Source: Staphylococcus sp. M0911 (GTDB lineage: Bacteria; Bacillota; Bacilli; Staphylococcales; Staphylococcaceae). From it: 64,000 nt of DNA. This document shows positions 56,808 to 64,000 of this stretch, in pieces (the stretch's first letter is position 1; each line of letters opens with the position of its first letter). A model generated the notes under the pieces. That model was given only the letters and a program-made list of their open reading frames with translations. It was not told the origin of the DNA and ran no database searches. The stretch is taken from contig NZ_CP022881.1 of NCBI RefSeq assembly GCF_003491325.1, forward strand, positions 620,001 through 684,000, in the 5' to 3' direction. Position numbers and translations under genes: made by a program.

Positions 56808-57728
56808 ATGAAAAAATTATTATTACCTATAATAGCACTAGTGTTGTTATTAGCTGCATGTGGTAACAATTCAGGGAATGGCTCTAAAGAGTCTGATAAA
56901 AAGGCAGAAACAAAATCTTACAAAACGGATGATGGGAAAAAAATTGATATTCCTAAAAATCCAAAACGTATTGCTGTTGTTGCACCATCATATGCTGGTG
57001 GCGTAAAAAAACTAGGTGGTAACGTTGTAGCAGTAAGTAACCAAGTCGATCAAAGTGATGTTTTAAAAGACAAATTCAAAGGTGTTACTAAAGTTGGTGA
57101 CGACGATGTTGAGAAAGTTGCCAAAGAAAAACCAGATTTAATTATCGTATTAGATCAAAATAAAAATATAAAAAAATACAAGAAAATTGCAGCAACTGTT
57201 CCATTTAACTATGCAAAACACAATTATTTAGAACAACAAGAGGAATTAGGTAAATTACTAGGTAAAGAAGATGCAGTTAAAAAATGGGAAAAAGAGTGGA
57301 AAAATCAAACTGCTAAAGATGGTAAAGAAATCAAAGATAAAATTGGTAAAGATAAAACTGTAACCATTTTTGATGAATTTGATAAGAAATTATATACTTA
57401 CGGCGATCATTGGGGCCGTGGTGGTGAAATTCTTTATCAAGCATTTGGTTTAAAAATGCCTAAAGCAGTTGATGATTTAACTAAAAAAGCAGGATTTGCT
57501 GAAGTAAAACAAGAAAAAGTTGATAAATACGCTGGCGATTACATTGTTTCAACAAGTGAAGGCAAAGCGACACCAGCTTATGAAAAAACTAATATGTGGA
57601 AAAACTTGTCGGCAGTTAAAAATGATAAAGTCATTAAAGTGAAAGCAGAAACATACTGGTACAATGATCCATACAGTTTAGACTTTATGCGTAAAGATTT
57701 AAAGAAAAAATTAATGGATACTAATTAA
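56808..57728 (+). CDS. fhuD2: Hydroxamate siderophore-binding lipoprotein FhuD2
   Basis: The 306-residue lipoprotein has lipobox LLAAC (Cys near residue 18), then a Lys/Ser-rich linker and a two-lobed helical-hinge binding fold (PKRIAVVAPSYAGGVKKLGG; KPDLIIVLDQNKNIKKYKKI; YTYGDHWGRGGEILYQAFGL). It matches staphylococcal FhuD2, which captures Fe(III)-hydroxamates for the FhuCBG importer, encoded elsewhere. The WGRG stretch corresponds to the ligand-site loop I recall from FhuD2. It is monocistronic and Fur-controlled. ATG 56808 follows AGGAGGA. Confidence 0.9.
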   Translation: MKKLLLPIIALVLLLAACGNNSGNGSKESDKKAETKSYKTDDGKKIDIPKNPKRIAVVAPSYAGGVKKLGGNVVAVSNQVDQSDVLKDKFKGVTKVGDDDVEKVAKEKPDLIIVLDQNKNIKKYKKIAATVPFNYAKHNYLEQQEELGKLLGKEDAVKKWEKEWKNQTAKDGKEIKDKIGKDKTVTIFDEFDKKLYTYGDHWGRGGEILYQAFGLKMPKAVDDLTKKAGFAEVKQEKVDKYAGDYIVSTSEGKATPAYEKTNMWKNLSAVKNDKVIKVKAETYWYNDPYSLDFMRKDLKKKLMDTN

Positions 57729-57745
57729 TCAATATCAATAAAGAT

Positions 57746-57781
57746 GAAGTTGAGTCATGGTCGATGGCTCAACTTCTTTTT
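57746..57781 (+). terminator. Terminator of fhuD2
   Basis: GAAGTTGAGTC pairs with GGCTCAACTTC (57746-57756, 57766-57776), followed by TTTTTATT. Confidence 0.88.
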
Positions 57782-57870
57782 ATTCTTTTGTGTAATCTTT
57801 GTAATTATTAGATATAATGAAATAGCTCATAATTATAATATGTTTAAATACAATTAAAGGAGAATCATCT

Positions 57871-58809
57871 ATGAAAAAAGTTTATTTTAATCATGATGGT
57901 GGCGTCGATGATCTAGTATCATTATTTTTACTTATACATATGGAGAATGTAGAACTAGTAGGAGTTAGTACAATTGGAGCAGATTGTTACTTAGAGCCAT
58001 CTTTAAGTGCATCTATAAAAATAATTAACCGTTTTTCGAAGCAAAAACTTGATGTTGCACCATCTTATGAAAGAGGCAAAAATCCATTTCCAAAAGATTG
58101 GAGAATGCATGCTTTCTTCATGGATGCATTACCTATTTTAAATGAAAAAGTGGCCAGTGCTGAGTCAAAAGAAAACACACTTGAAGCTTATGAAGATATT
58201 ATAGATAAACTTAAAAAAGCAGAAGATAAGCTCATTCTACTATTTACTGGACCATTAACAGATTTAGCAAAGGCTTTAAAAACTGATCCAACAATCGAAA
58301 ATAAAATTGAAAAACTTGTTTGGATGGGCGGAACATTTCTAGAAAAAGGGAACGTTGAAGAACCCGAACATGATGGCACTGCAGAATGGAACGCTTTTTG
58401 GGATCCAGAAGCAGTTAAAATAGTATTTGATAGTGAAATTAAAATAGACATGGTTGCACTAGAAAGTACAAACCAAGTCCCATTAACTTTAGATGTAAGA
58501 CAACGTTGGGCTGATGAGCGTCATTTTACAGGTATTGATTTCTTAGGTGTTAGTTATGCAGCAGTCCCACCATTAACTCATTTTGTTACTAATTCAACGT
58601 ATTTCTTATGGGATGTACTTACGACAGCTTATGTTGGAAATCCAAAATTAACTAAATCAGTAAAACTAAATGTAGATGTAATTGCTCATGGTCCGAGTCA
58701 AGGTAGAACTGTTCAAAGGGATAATGGTAGAGAGATTAATATGATCAATTACGTAGAACGCAATAAGTTCTTTAACTATATAGGCGATTTAGCAAAACGA
58801 GCAAAATAA
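57871..58809 (+). CDS. Nucleoside hydrolase family protein (IUNH)
   Basis: The 312-residue protein has the IUNH N-terminal calcium motif as NHDGGVDD, where the common DTDPGIDD has Asp in place of Asn at the first position. Other blocks are LLFTGPLTDLAKALKTDPTI, LVWMGGTFLEKGNVEEPEHD and AEWNAFWDPEAVKIVF. It cuts N-glycosidic bonds of a nucleoside; base preference is not readable. The ATG at 57871 follows AAAGGAG. The stop codon overlaps the BirA operator of bioY. Confidence 0.87.
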   Translation: MKKVYFNHDGGVDDLVSLFLLIHMENVELVGVSTIGADCYLEPSLSASIKIINRFSKQKLDVAPSYERGKNPFPKDWRMHAFFMDALPILNEKVASAESKENTLEAYEDIIDKLKKAEDKLILLFTGPLTDLAKALKTDPTIENKIEKLVWMGGTFLEKGNVEEPEHDGTAEWNAFWDPEAVKIVFDSEIKIDMVALESTNQVPLTLDVRQRWADERHFTGIDFLGVSYAAVPPLTHFVTNSTYFLWDVLTTAYVGNPKLTKSVKLNVDVIAHGPSQGRTVQRDNGREINMINYVERNKFFNYIGDLAKRAK

Positions 58810-58851
58810 TGTAAACTATATATTCACTTAGGTTTACATTAGTGGTATAAT
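58808..58851 (+). promoter_or_regulatory. BirA operator and promoter of bioY
   Basis: AATGTAAAC (58808-58816) and GTTTACATT (58832-58840) are perfect inverted arms 15 bases apart, the form of Gram-positive BirA biotin-repressor sites. The -35 TTCACT (58823-58828) and -10 TATAAT (58846-58851), 17 bases apart, lie within and beside it, so bound BirA would block RNA polymerase. Confidence 0.9.
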
Positions 58852-58878
58852 CATCTTCATGTAAGGAGGATGAACATA

Positions 58879-59427
58879 TTGAGTACAAAAGATTTAGTAT
58901 ACACAGCACTAATGGCTGCAATCATTTGTGTTTTAGGATTAGTCCCTGGGGTTCCGTTACCAATCATGCCAGTTCCAATTGTATTACAAAATATTGGTAT
59001 ATTCTTAGCAGGTATCATTTTAGGTAGAAAATTAGGTACATTATGTGTAGTTATCTTTTTATTATTAGCTGCAGTAGGATTACCAGTTTTATCTGGTGGA
59101 CGTGGCGGTATAGGTGCATTTGCTGGTCCATCTGCAGGATTTTTATTCTTATATCCATTTGTTGCTTTCTTTATCGGATGGGTTAGAGATAAATATTTAC
59201 ATAAAATCAATTTTATTATCTTATTCGTTGTGACTTTAGTGGTAGGCGTTCTTGGGTTAGATATTTTAGGAACAATCATTATGGGATTCATTACAAATAT
59301 CCCAGTAAAAGAATCTATTAAATTATCGTTAGCATTTATGCCAGGTGACATTATTAAAGCGATCATAGCAAGTTTAGTAGGCGCAACGATTTTGAATCAT
59401 TCTCGATTCAAACAGTTGATTAAATAA
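58879..59427 (+). CDS. bioY: Biotin transporter substrate-binding component BioY
   Basis: The 182-residue membrane protein is an ECF-type S component for biotin, with six helices and the BioY block IIVLQNIGIFLAG-type (VPIVLQNIGIFLAGIILGRK), plus GRGGIGAFAGPSAGFLFLYP. No bioMN energy genes follow, so it must use shared ECF modules. I place the start at TTG 58879, nine bases after AAGGAGG; the ATG at 58870 sits directly on that site and is too close. A BirA operator controls it. Confidence 0.92.
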   Translation: MSTKDLVYTALMAAIICVLGLVPGVPLPIMPVPIVLQNIGIFLAGIILGRKLGTLCVVIFLLLAAVGLPVLSGGRGGIGAFAGPSAGFLFLYPFVAFFIGWVRDKYLHKINFIILFVVTLVVGVLGLDILGTIIMGFITNIPVKESIKLSLAFMPGDIIKAIIASLVGATILNHSRFKQLIK

Positions 59428-59497
59428 AATGACTGTAAGACAATGTTTCATATAAGAAAGATAAACGATTCTAATTATCAACAGGGATGGGATAAGG

Positions 59498-60253
59498 ATG
59501 AAACATTTGACGATATCAGACATTTATTTAGAAGGAAATATGCTATCAGAAGATGCACGTAAAACCATTTATTTAACACCGACTGATGCACTGCAATATT
59601 CCAATAATACATGGTTATATCATCAGTGTCCGACACAAGTGCAATGGCTAACAGATATTGAAACTCAAAAAGAAATGCATGTTGCACAAGGATCTGACCA
59701 TTTATCCTTCTATTTCCCAGAAAATGAGTATCTTAATGAAGCTTGGTTTGATTTATTTAAAGAACTAGGATTTAAATTGGGTGTCTTAGAATTTTATCTG
59801 ATAGAAGGACATGATTTAGCTCAATTAAACAAAAGAAATGACGTCACATTAGTCAAAGTTAATAAGGGGAACTTGCAAGACTATCTTGATATTTATTATC
59901 AATTTTCTTTACCATTTGGTAAAAAATTTGCGGAACAAAGCGTTAAGAATGTTAAACAAAATTTTAATACTAATAGAGCAACACCAATGATTAGCTATTT
60001 AAACGCTCAACCTGTTGGTATTGTAGACATCATTGAAAATAAAAACTCGGTTGAAATAGATGGTTTTGGTGTCTTAGAGGACTACCAAAGAAAGGGTATC
60101 GGACAAACGATGCAATCATTTGTAGGTGAACTAGCCGGTGACCGACCAGTGATGTTAGTTGCCGATGGTGAAGATACAGTTAAAGACATGTATTTGAAAC
60201 AAGGGTATGTCTATCGTAGTTTTAGATATCAAGTTTTAAAAGAAAAAATATAA
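59498..60253 (+). CDS. GNAT-family N-acetyltransferase
   Basis: The 251-residue protein has a C-terminal acetyl-CoA-binding GNAT domain: FGVLEDYQRKGIGQTMQSFV (motif A, QRKGIG) and MYLKQGYVYRSFRYQVLKEK. The N-terminal 100 residues form an unrecognised domain. The acceptor substrate is unknown. The ATG at 59498 has only a weak upstream site (GGGATGG). It is convergent with fdhD, sharing a terminator. Confidence 0.83.
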   Translation: MKHLTISDIYLEGNMLSEDARKTIYLTPTDALQYSNNTWLYHQCPTQVQWLTDIETQKEMHVAQGSDHLSFYFPENEYLNEAWFDLFKELGFKLGVLEFYLIEGHDLAQLNKRNDVTLVKVNKGNLQDYLDIYYQFSLPFGKKFAEQSVKNVKQNFNTNRATPMISYLNAQPVGIVDIIENKNSVEIDGFGVLEDYQRKGIGQTMQSFVGELAGDRPVMLVADGEDTVKDMYLKQGYVYRSFRYQVLKEKI

Positions 60254-60257
60254 CAAT

Positions 60258-60303
60258 AGCTGCTAAAGATTCGACTTATTCGGTAGAATCTTTAGCAGCT
60301 TTA
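60258..60303. terminator. Bidirectional terminator overlapping the fdhD 3' end
   Basis: AGCTGCTAAAGATTC (60258-60272) pairs perfectly with GAATCTTTAGCAGCT (60286-60300). The right arm lies within the fdhD coding region, so the hairpin is partly coding. Confidence 0.9.
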
Positions 60304-61082
60304 ATACGTTCAGGGTGGCTATATATATTGAAATTACCATCTCTAATAAAACCTACTGCTGTGATGTTTAAATCATGTGCAAGTTGAATCGCAAGTGTAG
60401 TAGGCGCTGACTTAGATAATATAACACCCACGCCAATTTTAGCAGCCTTGATTAAAATTTCTGACGAAATACGACCGCTGAATATTAAAACTTTATTTCT
60501 AACAGGTATATGGTTTTGAATACAAAAACCATATAGCTTATCTAGTGCATTATGACGTCCAATATCTTGTCGATGTTCAAAAAATGCATCACCATCACTA
60601 ATTGCTGCATTATGCAAACCACCTGTTTGTTTGAATATCGTACTTGCACTTTGTAAACGAGTCATCATATTCAATACTTGTTGAGGTGTGATTGTAATTT
60701 TAGAAAGCGATGTCTTAGCAGTAGCGGCATCATTTTGAAAATAAAATTCGCGACTTTTACCACAACATGAAGCAATCATGCGTTTAGTGGAATACTCGAA
60801 GCGGTCATTTAGAGACTTTGTTAATTCGACATGGGCAAAGCCTTTGCTATCATCAATTTGAATGGACTTTAATTCATCTTTTTTTAATAAGGCACCTTCA
60901 GAAGCTAGAAAGCCCAAAACTAATTCTTCCATATTAGTAGGGCTACAAATAACAGTGGCAAATTCTTCGCCATTTACCATAATAGTTAATGGGAATTCAG
61001 TTACATATGTGTCAACACTTTCCTTTAGTTGTCCATTTTCATATCGTACAATATTTTGATTAGATGATATATCTCTATTCAT
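60276..61082 (-). CDS. fdhD: Formate dehydrogenase accessory sulfurtransferase FdhD
   Basis: FdhD transfers sulfur to the molybdenum cofactor of formate dehydrogenase, making the enzyme at 28 kb active. The 268-residue protein has the family's paired Cys in MIASCCGKSREFYFQ (near residue 105), plus GGLHNAAISDGDAFFEHRQD and the IGRHNALDKLYG block. The C-terminus encodes part of its own terminator. Start ATG 61082 with GGGAG upstream. Divergent from modA. Confidence 0.95.
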   Translation of the reverse strand: MNRDISSNQNIVRYENGQLKESVDTYVTEFPLTIMVNGEEFATVICSPTNMEELVLGFLASEGALLKKDELKSIQIDDSKGFAHVELTKSLNDRFEYSTKRMIASCCGKSREFYFQNDAATAKTSLSKITITPQQVLNMMTRLQSASTIFKQTGGLHNAAISDGDAFFEHRQDIGRHNALDKLYGFCIQNHIPVRNKVLIFSGRISSEILIKAAKIGVGVILSKSAPTTLAIQLAHDLNITAVGFIRDGNFNIYSHPERIKAAKDSTE

Positions 61083-61264
61083 ATCTTTACTCCCTTTATC
61101 TCTATAATTAATATATTAAAGGGTTAATGATATATTTTAAATTATTATGTACTATAGAATTAAGAAAAGGTTGAAATTAATAATTGCTATCAAATGTTTA
61201 CACGAAAATGTCATAATAAATTATATATAACTTGAAGTATAATAGAGATTAAGGAGGTTCTATA

Positions 61265-62047
61265 ATGAAATATAAAAGTATTTTTGTAATGATGTTAATG
61301 AGTTTACTTGTGTTAGGAGGATGTTCGAATTCATCTACTGACAATGGTAAAAAAAGTGACAAGGCTGATAATGGTAAGAAACAGGAATTACAAATTTCAG
61401 CAGCAGCAAGTTTAACAGATGTAAGTAAAGAATTGAAAAAAGAATTTGAAAAAGAACATAAAGAGGCGAAAGTTGACTTCAACTATGGCGGTTCAGGTGC
61501 CTTAAGACAACAAGTTGAATCAGGTGCACCTGTTGATGTCATTATGTCAGCTAATACCAAAGATGTTGATATCTTGAAAAATAAAAAGAAAGCACATAAT
61601 ACATATAATTATGCTAAAAATAACTTAGTACTTATTGGTGAAAAAGACAAAGACTATCATTCTGTTAAAGATTTAAAAGGAAATGATAAATTGGCTTTAG
61701 GCCAAATCGAAACAGTACCAGCAGGTAAATATGGTAAACAATATTTAGAAGAAAACAACTTATGGAATACTGTTAAGGACAAAGTCATTTATGCAAAAGA
61801 TGTTAAACAAGTGTTGAATTATGTACAAAAAGGTAATGCGCAACAAGGATTTGTATATAAAACAGATTTATATAAAAATAAGAAAAAAATTGATAATGTA
61901 AAAGAAATTAAACAAGTGAAGTTATCAAAACCAATCACTTATAAAGCGGGAGCTACTTCTGATAAAAAATTAGCTAAAGAATGGATGGACTTCTTAAAAA
62001 CAGATAAAGCTAAACAAATTATCAAAGACTATCAGTTCTCAGCATAG
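61265..62047 (+). CDS. modA: Molybdate-binding lipoprotein ModA
   Basis: The 260-residue lipoprotein has lipobox LVLGGC (Cys near residue 20), a charged linker, then the ModA fold with molybdate-site blocks ISAAASLTDVSKELKKEF, FNYGGSGALRQQVESGAPVD and LGQIETVPAGKYGKQYLE. It feeds ModBC. The ATG at 61265 follows AAGGAGG. A TATAAT-like box lies near 61240. First gene of modABC. Confidence 0.94.
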   Translation: MKYKSIFVMMLMSLLVLGGCSNSSTDNGKKSDKADNGKKQELQISAAASLTDVSKELKKEFEKEHKEAKVDFNYGGSGALRQQVESGAPVDVIMSANTKDVDILKNKKKAHNTYNYAKNNLVLIGEKDKDYHSVKDLKGNDKLALGQIETVPAGKYGKQYLEENNLWNTVKDKVIYAKDVKQVLNYVQKGNAQQGFVYKTDLYKNKKKIDNVKEIKQVKLSKPITYKAGATSDKKLAKEWMDFLKTDKAKQIIKDYQFSA

Positions 62048-62059
62048 GAGTTGTCTTTC

Positions 62060-62731
62060 ATGCCTGACTTAACTTCATTCTGGATATCTATCCGTATAGC
62101 AACAATGAGTACGATCATCGTCATGATATTAGGTATCATAGTATCTAAATGGCTATACCATCGTAAAAAGCGATGGGTAAAAATAGTGGAGAGTTTCATC
62201 TTATTACCTATCGTCTTAGCGCCAACAGTGATGGGGTTTATATTACTTATTGTTTTTTCACCACGAGGAATTATAGGTCAATTCTTCAATAATATATTAC
62301 ATTTGCCAGTAGTATTTACACTAACAGGGGCGGTTATCGCTTCAGTGATAGTAAGTTTTCCGCTTATGTACCAACATACGATTCAAGGCTTTAATAGTAT
62401 TGATAAACGTATGTTAGATACTGCACGTACAATGGGCGCAAGTGAAAGTAAAATATTTTATCGTATTGTACTTCCGTTATCGAAACGCTATATATTATCT
62501 GGTATCGTGATGAGCTTTGCGAGAGCAATTGGAGAATTTGGTGCAACATTAATGGTAGCAGGTTACATTCCTAATAAAACAAATACATTACCATTAGAAA
62601 TTTATTTCTTAGTAGTTGAAGGTAAAGAAAATCAAGCTTGGCTTTGGGTCTTAGTACTTGTAGCATTCTCTATTGTAGTCATCATGACGATCAATTTAAT
62701 GAATTATGATAAATTCAGGGAGCGTGATTAA
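62060..62731 (+). CDS. modB: Molybdate ABC transporter permease ModB
   Basis: The 223-residue permease has five or six helices and the EAA loop DTARTMGASESKIFYRIVLP, followed by the family's MSFARAIGEFGATLMVAG. The start is ATG 62060, nine bases after TAGGAG at the end of modA; an upstream in-frame TTG is less likely. It abuts modC directly. Confidence 0.93.
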   Translation: MPDLTSFWISIRIATMSTIIVMILGIIVSKWLYHRKKRWVKIVESFILLPIVLAPTVMGFILLIVFSPRGIIGQFFNNILHLPVVFTLTGAVIASVIVSFPLMYQHTIQGFNSIDKRMLDTARTMGASESKIFYRIVLPLSKRYILSGIVMSFARAIGEFGATLMVAGYIPNKTNTLPLEIYFLVVEGKENQAWLWVLVLVAFSIVVIMTINLMNYDKFRERD

Positions 62732-63337
62732 ATGTTGAAAATTGACATCTCACACAAGATTAATCAGCGCAATATTGAGATTCATATAAATGATGATGCT
62801 CCTAAGATTTATGCTATACAAGGACCATCTGGAATAGGGAAGACTACTATATTAAATATGATTGCGGGTCTAAAAAAAGCGGATCAAGCTGAAATTGAAG
62901 TGAATCAACGATTGCTTACTAGTACATCTAAACGAACACAGATGAAAATTCAACAGAGATGTATTGGTTATTTATTTCAAGACTATCAATTATTTCCACA
63001 TCTAACGGTGGAACAGAATATTACTTTTATGGCACAATATTCCGATCATATCAATTATGTTATGGATACACTTAACATTACACATATAGTTGATCAATAT
63101 CCTATCACATTATCTGGAGGGGAAGCACAATGTGTAGCATTAGCTCGAGCATTAAGTATTAAACCCGACTTATTACTTTTAGACGAACCTTTCTCTAGTT
63201 TAGACGACAACACTAAGAGAGAGAGTATGAACCTAGTCCATAAAATTTATGAATTATGGAACATACCAATTATTTTTGTTACACATTCAAATGAAGAGGC
63301 ACATACGCTTGCTGATGAAATAATAATGATTTCTTAA
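62732..63337 (+). CDS. modC: Molybdate ABC transporter ATPase ModC (short form)
   Basis: The 201-residue ATPase has Walker A GPSGIGKTTILNMIAGLKK, signature LSGGEAQCVALARALSIKPD and Walker B LLLLDEPFSSLD. It lacks the C-terminal TOBE (Mop) domain of longer ModC proteins, as is usual in staphylococci as I recall. The signature has Cys where Arg is common (GEAQCVA). It starts one base after the modB stop. Confidence 0.92.
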   Translation: MLKIDISHKINQRNIEIHINDDAPKIYAIQGPSGIGKTTILNMIAGLKKADQAEIEVNQRLLTSTSKRTQMKIQQRCIGYLFQDYQLFPHLTVEQNITFMAQYSDHINYVMDTLNITHIVDQYPITLSGGEAQCVALARALSIKPDLLLLDEPFSSLDDNTKRESMNLVHKIYELWNIPIIFVTHSNEEAHTLADEIIMIS

Positions 63338-63357
63338 ACTTAATGTAAATCATTTTG

Positions 63358-63402
63358 GCGAAACTATATTTAGATGATATTCATCATTATAGTTTCGCTT
63401 GT
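63358..63402 (+). terminator. Terminator of modABC
   Basis: GCGAAACTAT (63358-63367) pairs with ATAGTTTCGC (63389-63398), with an inner GATGAT...ATCATC stem, then TTGTTTT. Confidence 0.8.
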
Positions 63403-63476
63403 TTTATGTATGGTTTTTGTCACTTTGTCCAACAAGTTTTATAATAGAAGCAATACTATTTAAGGGAGATTCAAAG

Positions 63477-64000
63477 ATGAATCAAGAGAGATATTCAAGG
63501 CAAATCTTATTTAAACATATTAAAGAAGAAGGACAACATCTTATTGGTCAAAAACATGTCATGGTTGTAGGTATGGGTGCATTGGGAACTCATGTGGCAG
63601 AAGGTTTGGTCCGAGCAGGTATTCAACACCTGACAATCGTTGATCGTGATTACATTGAGCTTAGTAATTTACAGAGACAAACCTTGTTCACTGAACACGA
63701 CGCAAAAGATATGTTACCAAAAGTCATTGCAGCTAAGAAGCATTTAGAAGCGATTCGTCATGATATTGTTATTAATGCTTATGTATCACATGTTGATGCA
63801 TACTTTTTAGACACCTACACAACGCATATCGATTTAATCATTGATGCAACTGATAACTTTGAAACACGACAACTCATTAATGATATTGCATATCAAAAAT
63901 GTATACCATGGATATATGGGGGTGTTGTTCAAAGTACATATGCTCAAACAACCTTCATACCTGGCAAGACGCCTTGTTTTAATTGCTTAGTCCCACACTT
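63477..64000 (+). CDS. moeB: MoeB/ThiF-family adenylyltransferase (3' end outside window)
   Basis: The reading frame is open from ATG 63477 (AGGGAGA upstream) to the window edge, 174 codons. The protein reads MNQERYSRQILFKHIKEEGQ, then the ATP motif VMVVGMGALGTHVAEGLVRA, DRDYIELSNLQRQTLF, DATDNFETRQLIND and GVVQSTYAQTTF, and reaches the first Cys pair CFNC of the zinc site. MoeB adenylates the C-terminus of MoaD for molybdopterin synthesis. It follows modABC, which supports the molybdenum role over ThiF. Confidence 0.92.
   Translation, partial: MNQERYSRQILFKHIKEEGQHLIGQKHVMVVGMGALGTHVAEGLVRAGIQHLTIVDRDYIELSNLQRQTLFTEHDAKDMLPKVIAAKKHLEAIRHDIVINAYVSHVDAYFLDTYTTHIDLIIDATDNFETRQLINDIAYQKCIPWIYGGVVQSTYAQTTFIPGKTPCFNCLVPH

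Overview
The window is about 33% GC chromosomal DNA from a coagulase-negative Staphylococcus or close relative. Nearly every gene resembles a staphylococcal core or near-core gene: spdC/lyrA, sarR, a SarY-type double Sar protein, rsp, ssaA, sagA, lcpC, fhuD2, the small RNA rsaI, and the urease, bioY, fdhD, modABC and moeB blocks. Much of the right half follows the gene order I remember for the corresponding part of S. aureus. I do not assign a species. I see no tRNA, rRNA, insertion sequence, prophage or CRISPR array.

Layout, left to right. (1) 1-8.1 kb: spdC/lyrA (cut by the edge), hutG, a LysR regulator and hutUI for histidine degradation (hutH is not here), an M20 amidohydrolase, and a short-chain dehydrogenase behind a good sigma-B promoter. 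(2) 8.3-18.9 kb: a membrane protein, a SAM-I riboswitch controlling an NhaC-family transporter (probable methionine uptake), an AHSA1-domain protein, an RpiR regulator divergent from a glvC-type PTS permease with a perfect cre site, a BASS transporter, a HAD phosphatase, small membrane proteins and an amino-acid permease. (3) 19.1-23.4 kb: a complete N-acetylmuramic acid recovery operon on the minus strand (mupG-murQ-murP-murR). (4) 23.5-35.7 kb: a CPBP protein, a WYL regulator, rsaI with cre-like sites, a SuhB-like phosphatase, lcpC, a molybdenum formate dehydrogenase with its DUF1641 partner, sagA, a flavin monooxygenase, a 2-hydroxyacid dehydrogenase and a paired SMR transporter.

(5) 35.9-45.8 kb: two CHAP-domain wall amidases with WalR-like boxes flank an opine-dehydrogenase-like gene and a second NhaC-family transporter. 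Regulators follow: rsp (AraC family, cut by one in-frame TAA), a SarY-like protein, a PH-like protein and sarR. (6) 46.1-52.3 kb: the urease operon ureABCEFGD on the minus strand with a divergent urea transporter. (7) 52.4-64.0 kb: a polar amino-acid ABC transporter divergent from an acyl-CoA-dehydrogenase-like flavoprotein, Fur-controlled fhuD2, a nucleoside hydrolase, bioY behind a BirA operator, a GNAT protein, fdhD, modABC and the start of moeB.

How the parts connect. Formate dehydrogenase (28-31 kb) needs the molybdenum uptake, cofactor synthesis and sulfuration genes at 60-64 kb. Wall turnover (SpdC, SagA, two CHAP amidases, LcpC) is matched by the MurNAc recovery operon. Histidine degradation, urea uptake and urease all release ammonia. 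Carbon control is visible as cre sites at glvC and rsaI. The observations most worth a second look are the single stop codon in rsp, the opine-dehydrogenase/NhaC pair, the divergent ABC-transporter/flavoprotein module with a shared palindrome, and the spacer palindrome in the mupG promoter.
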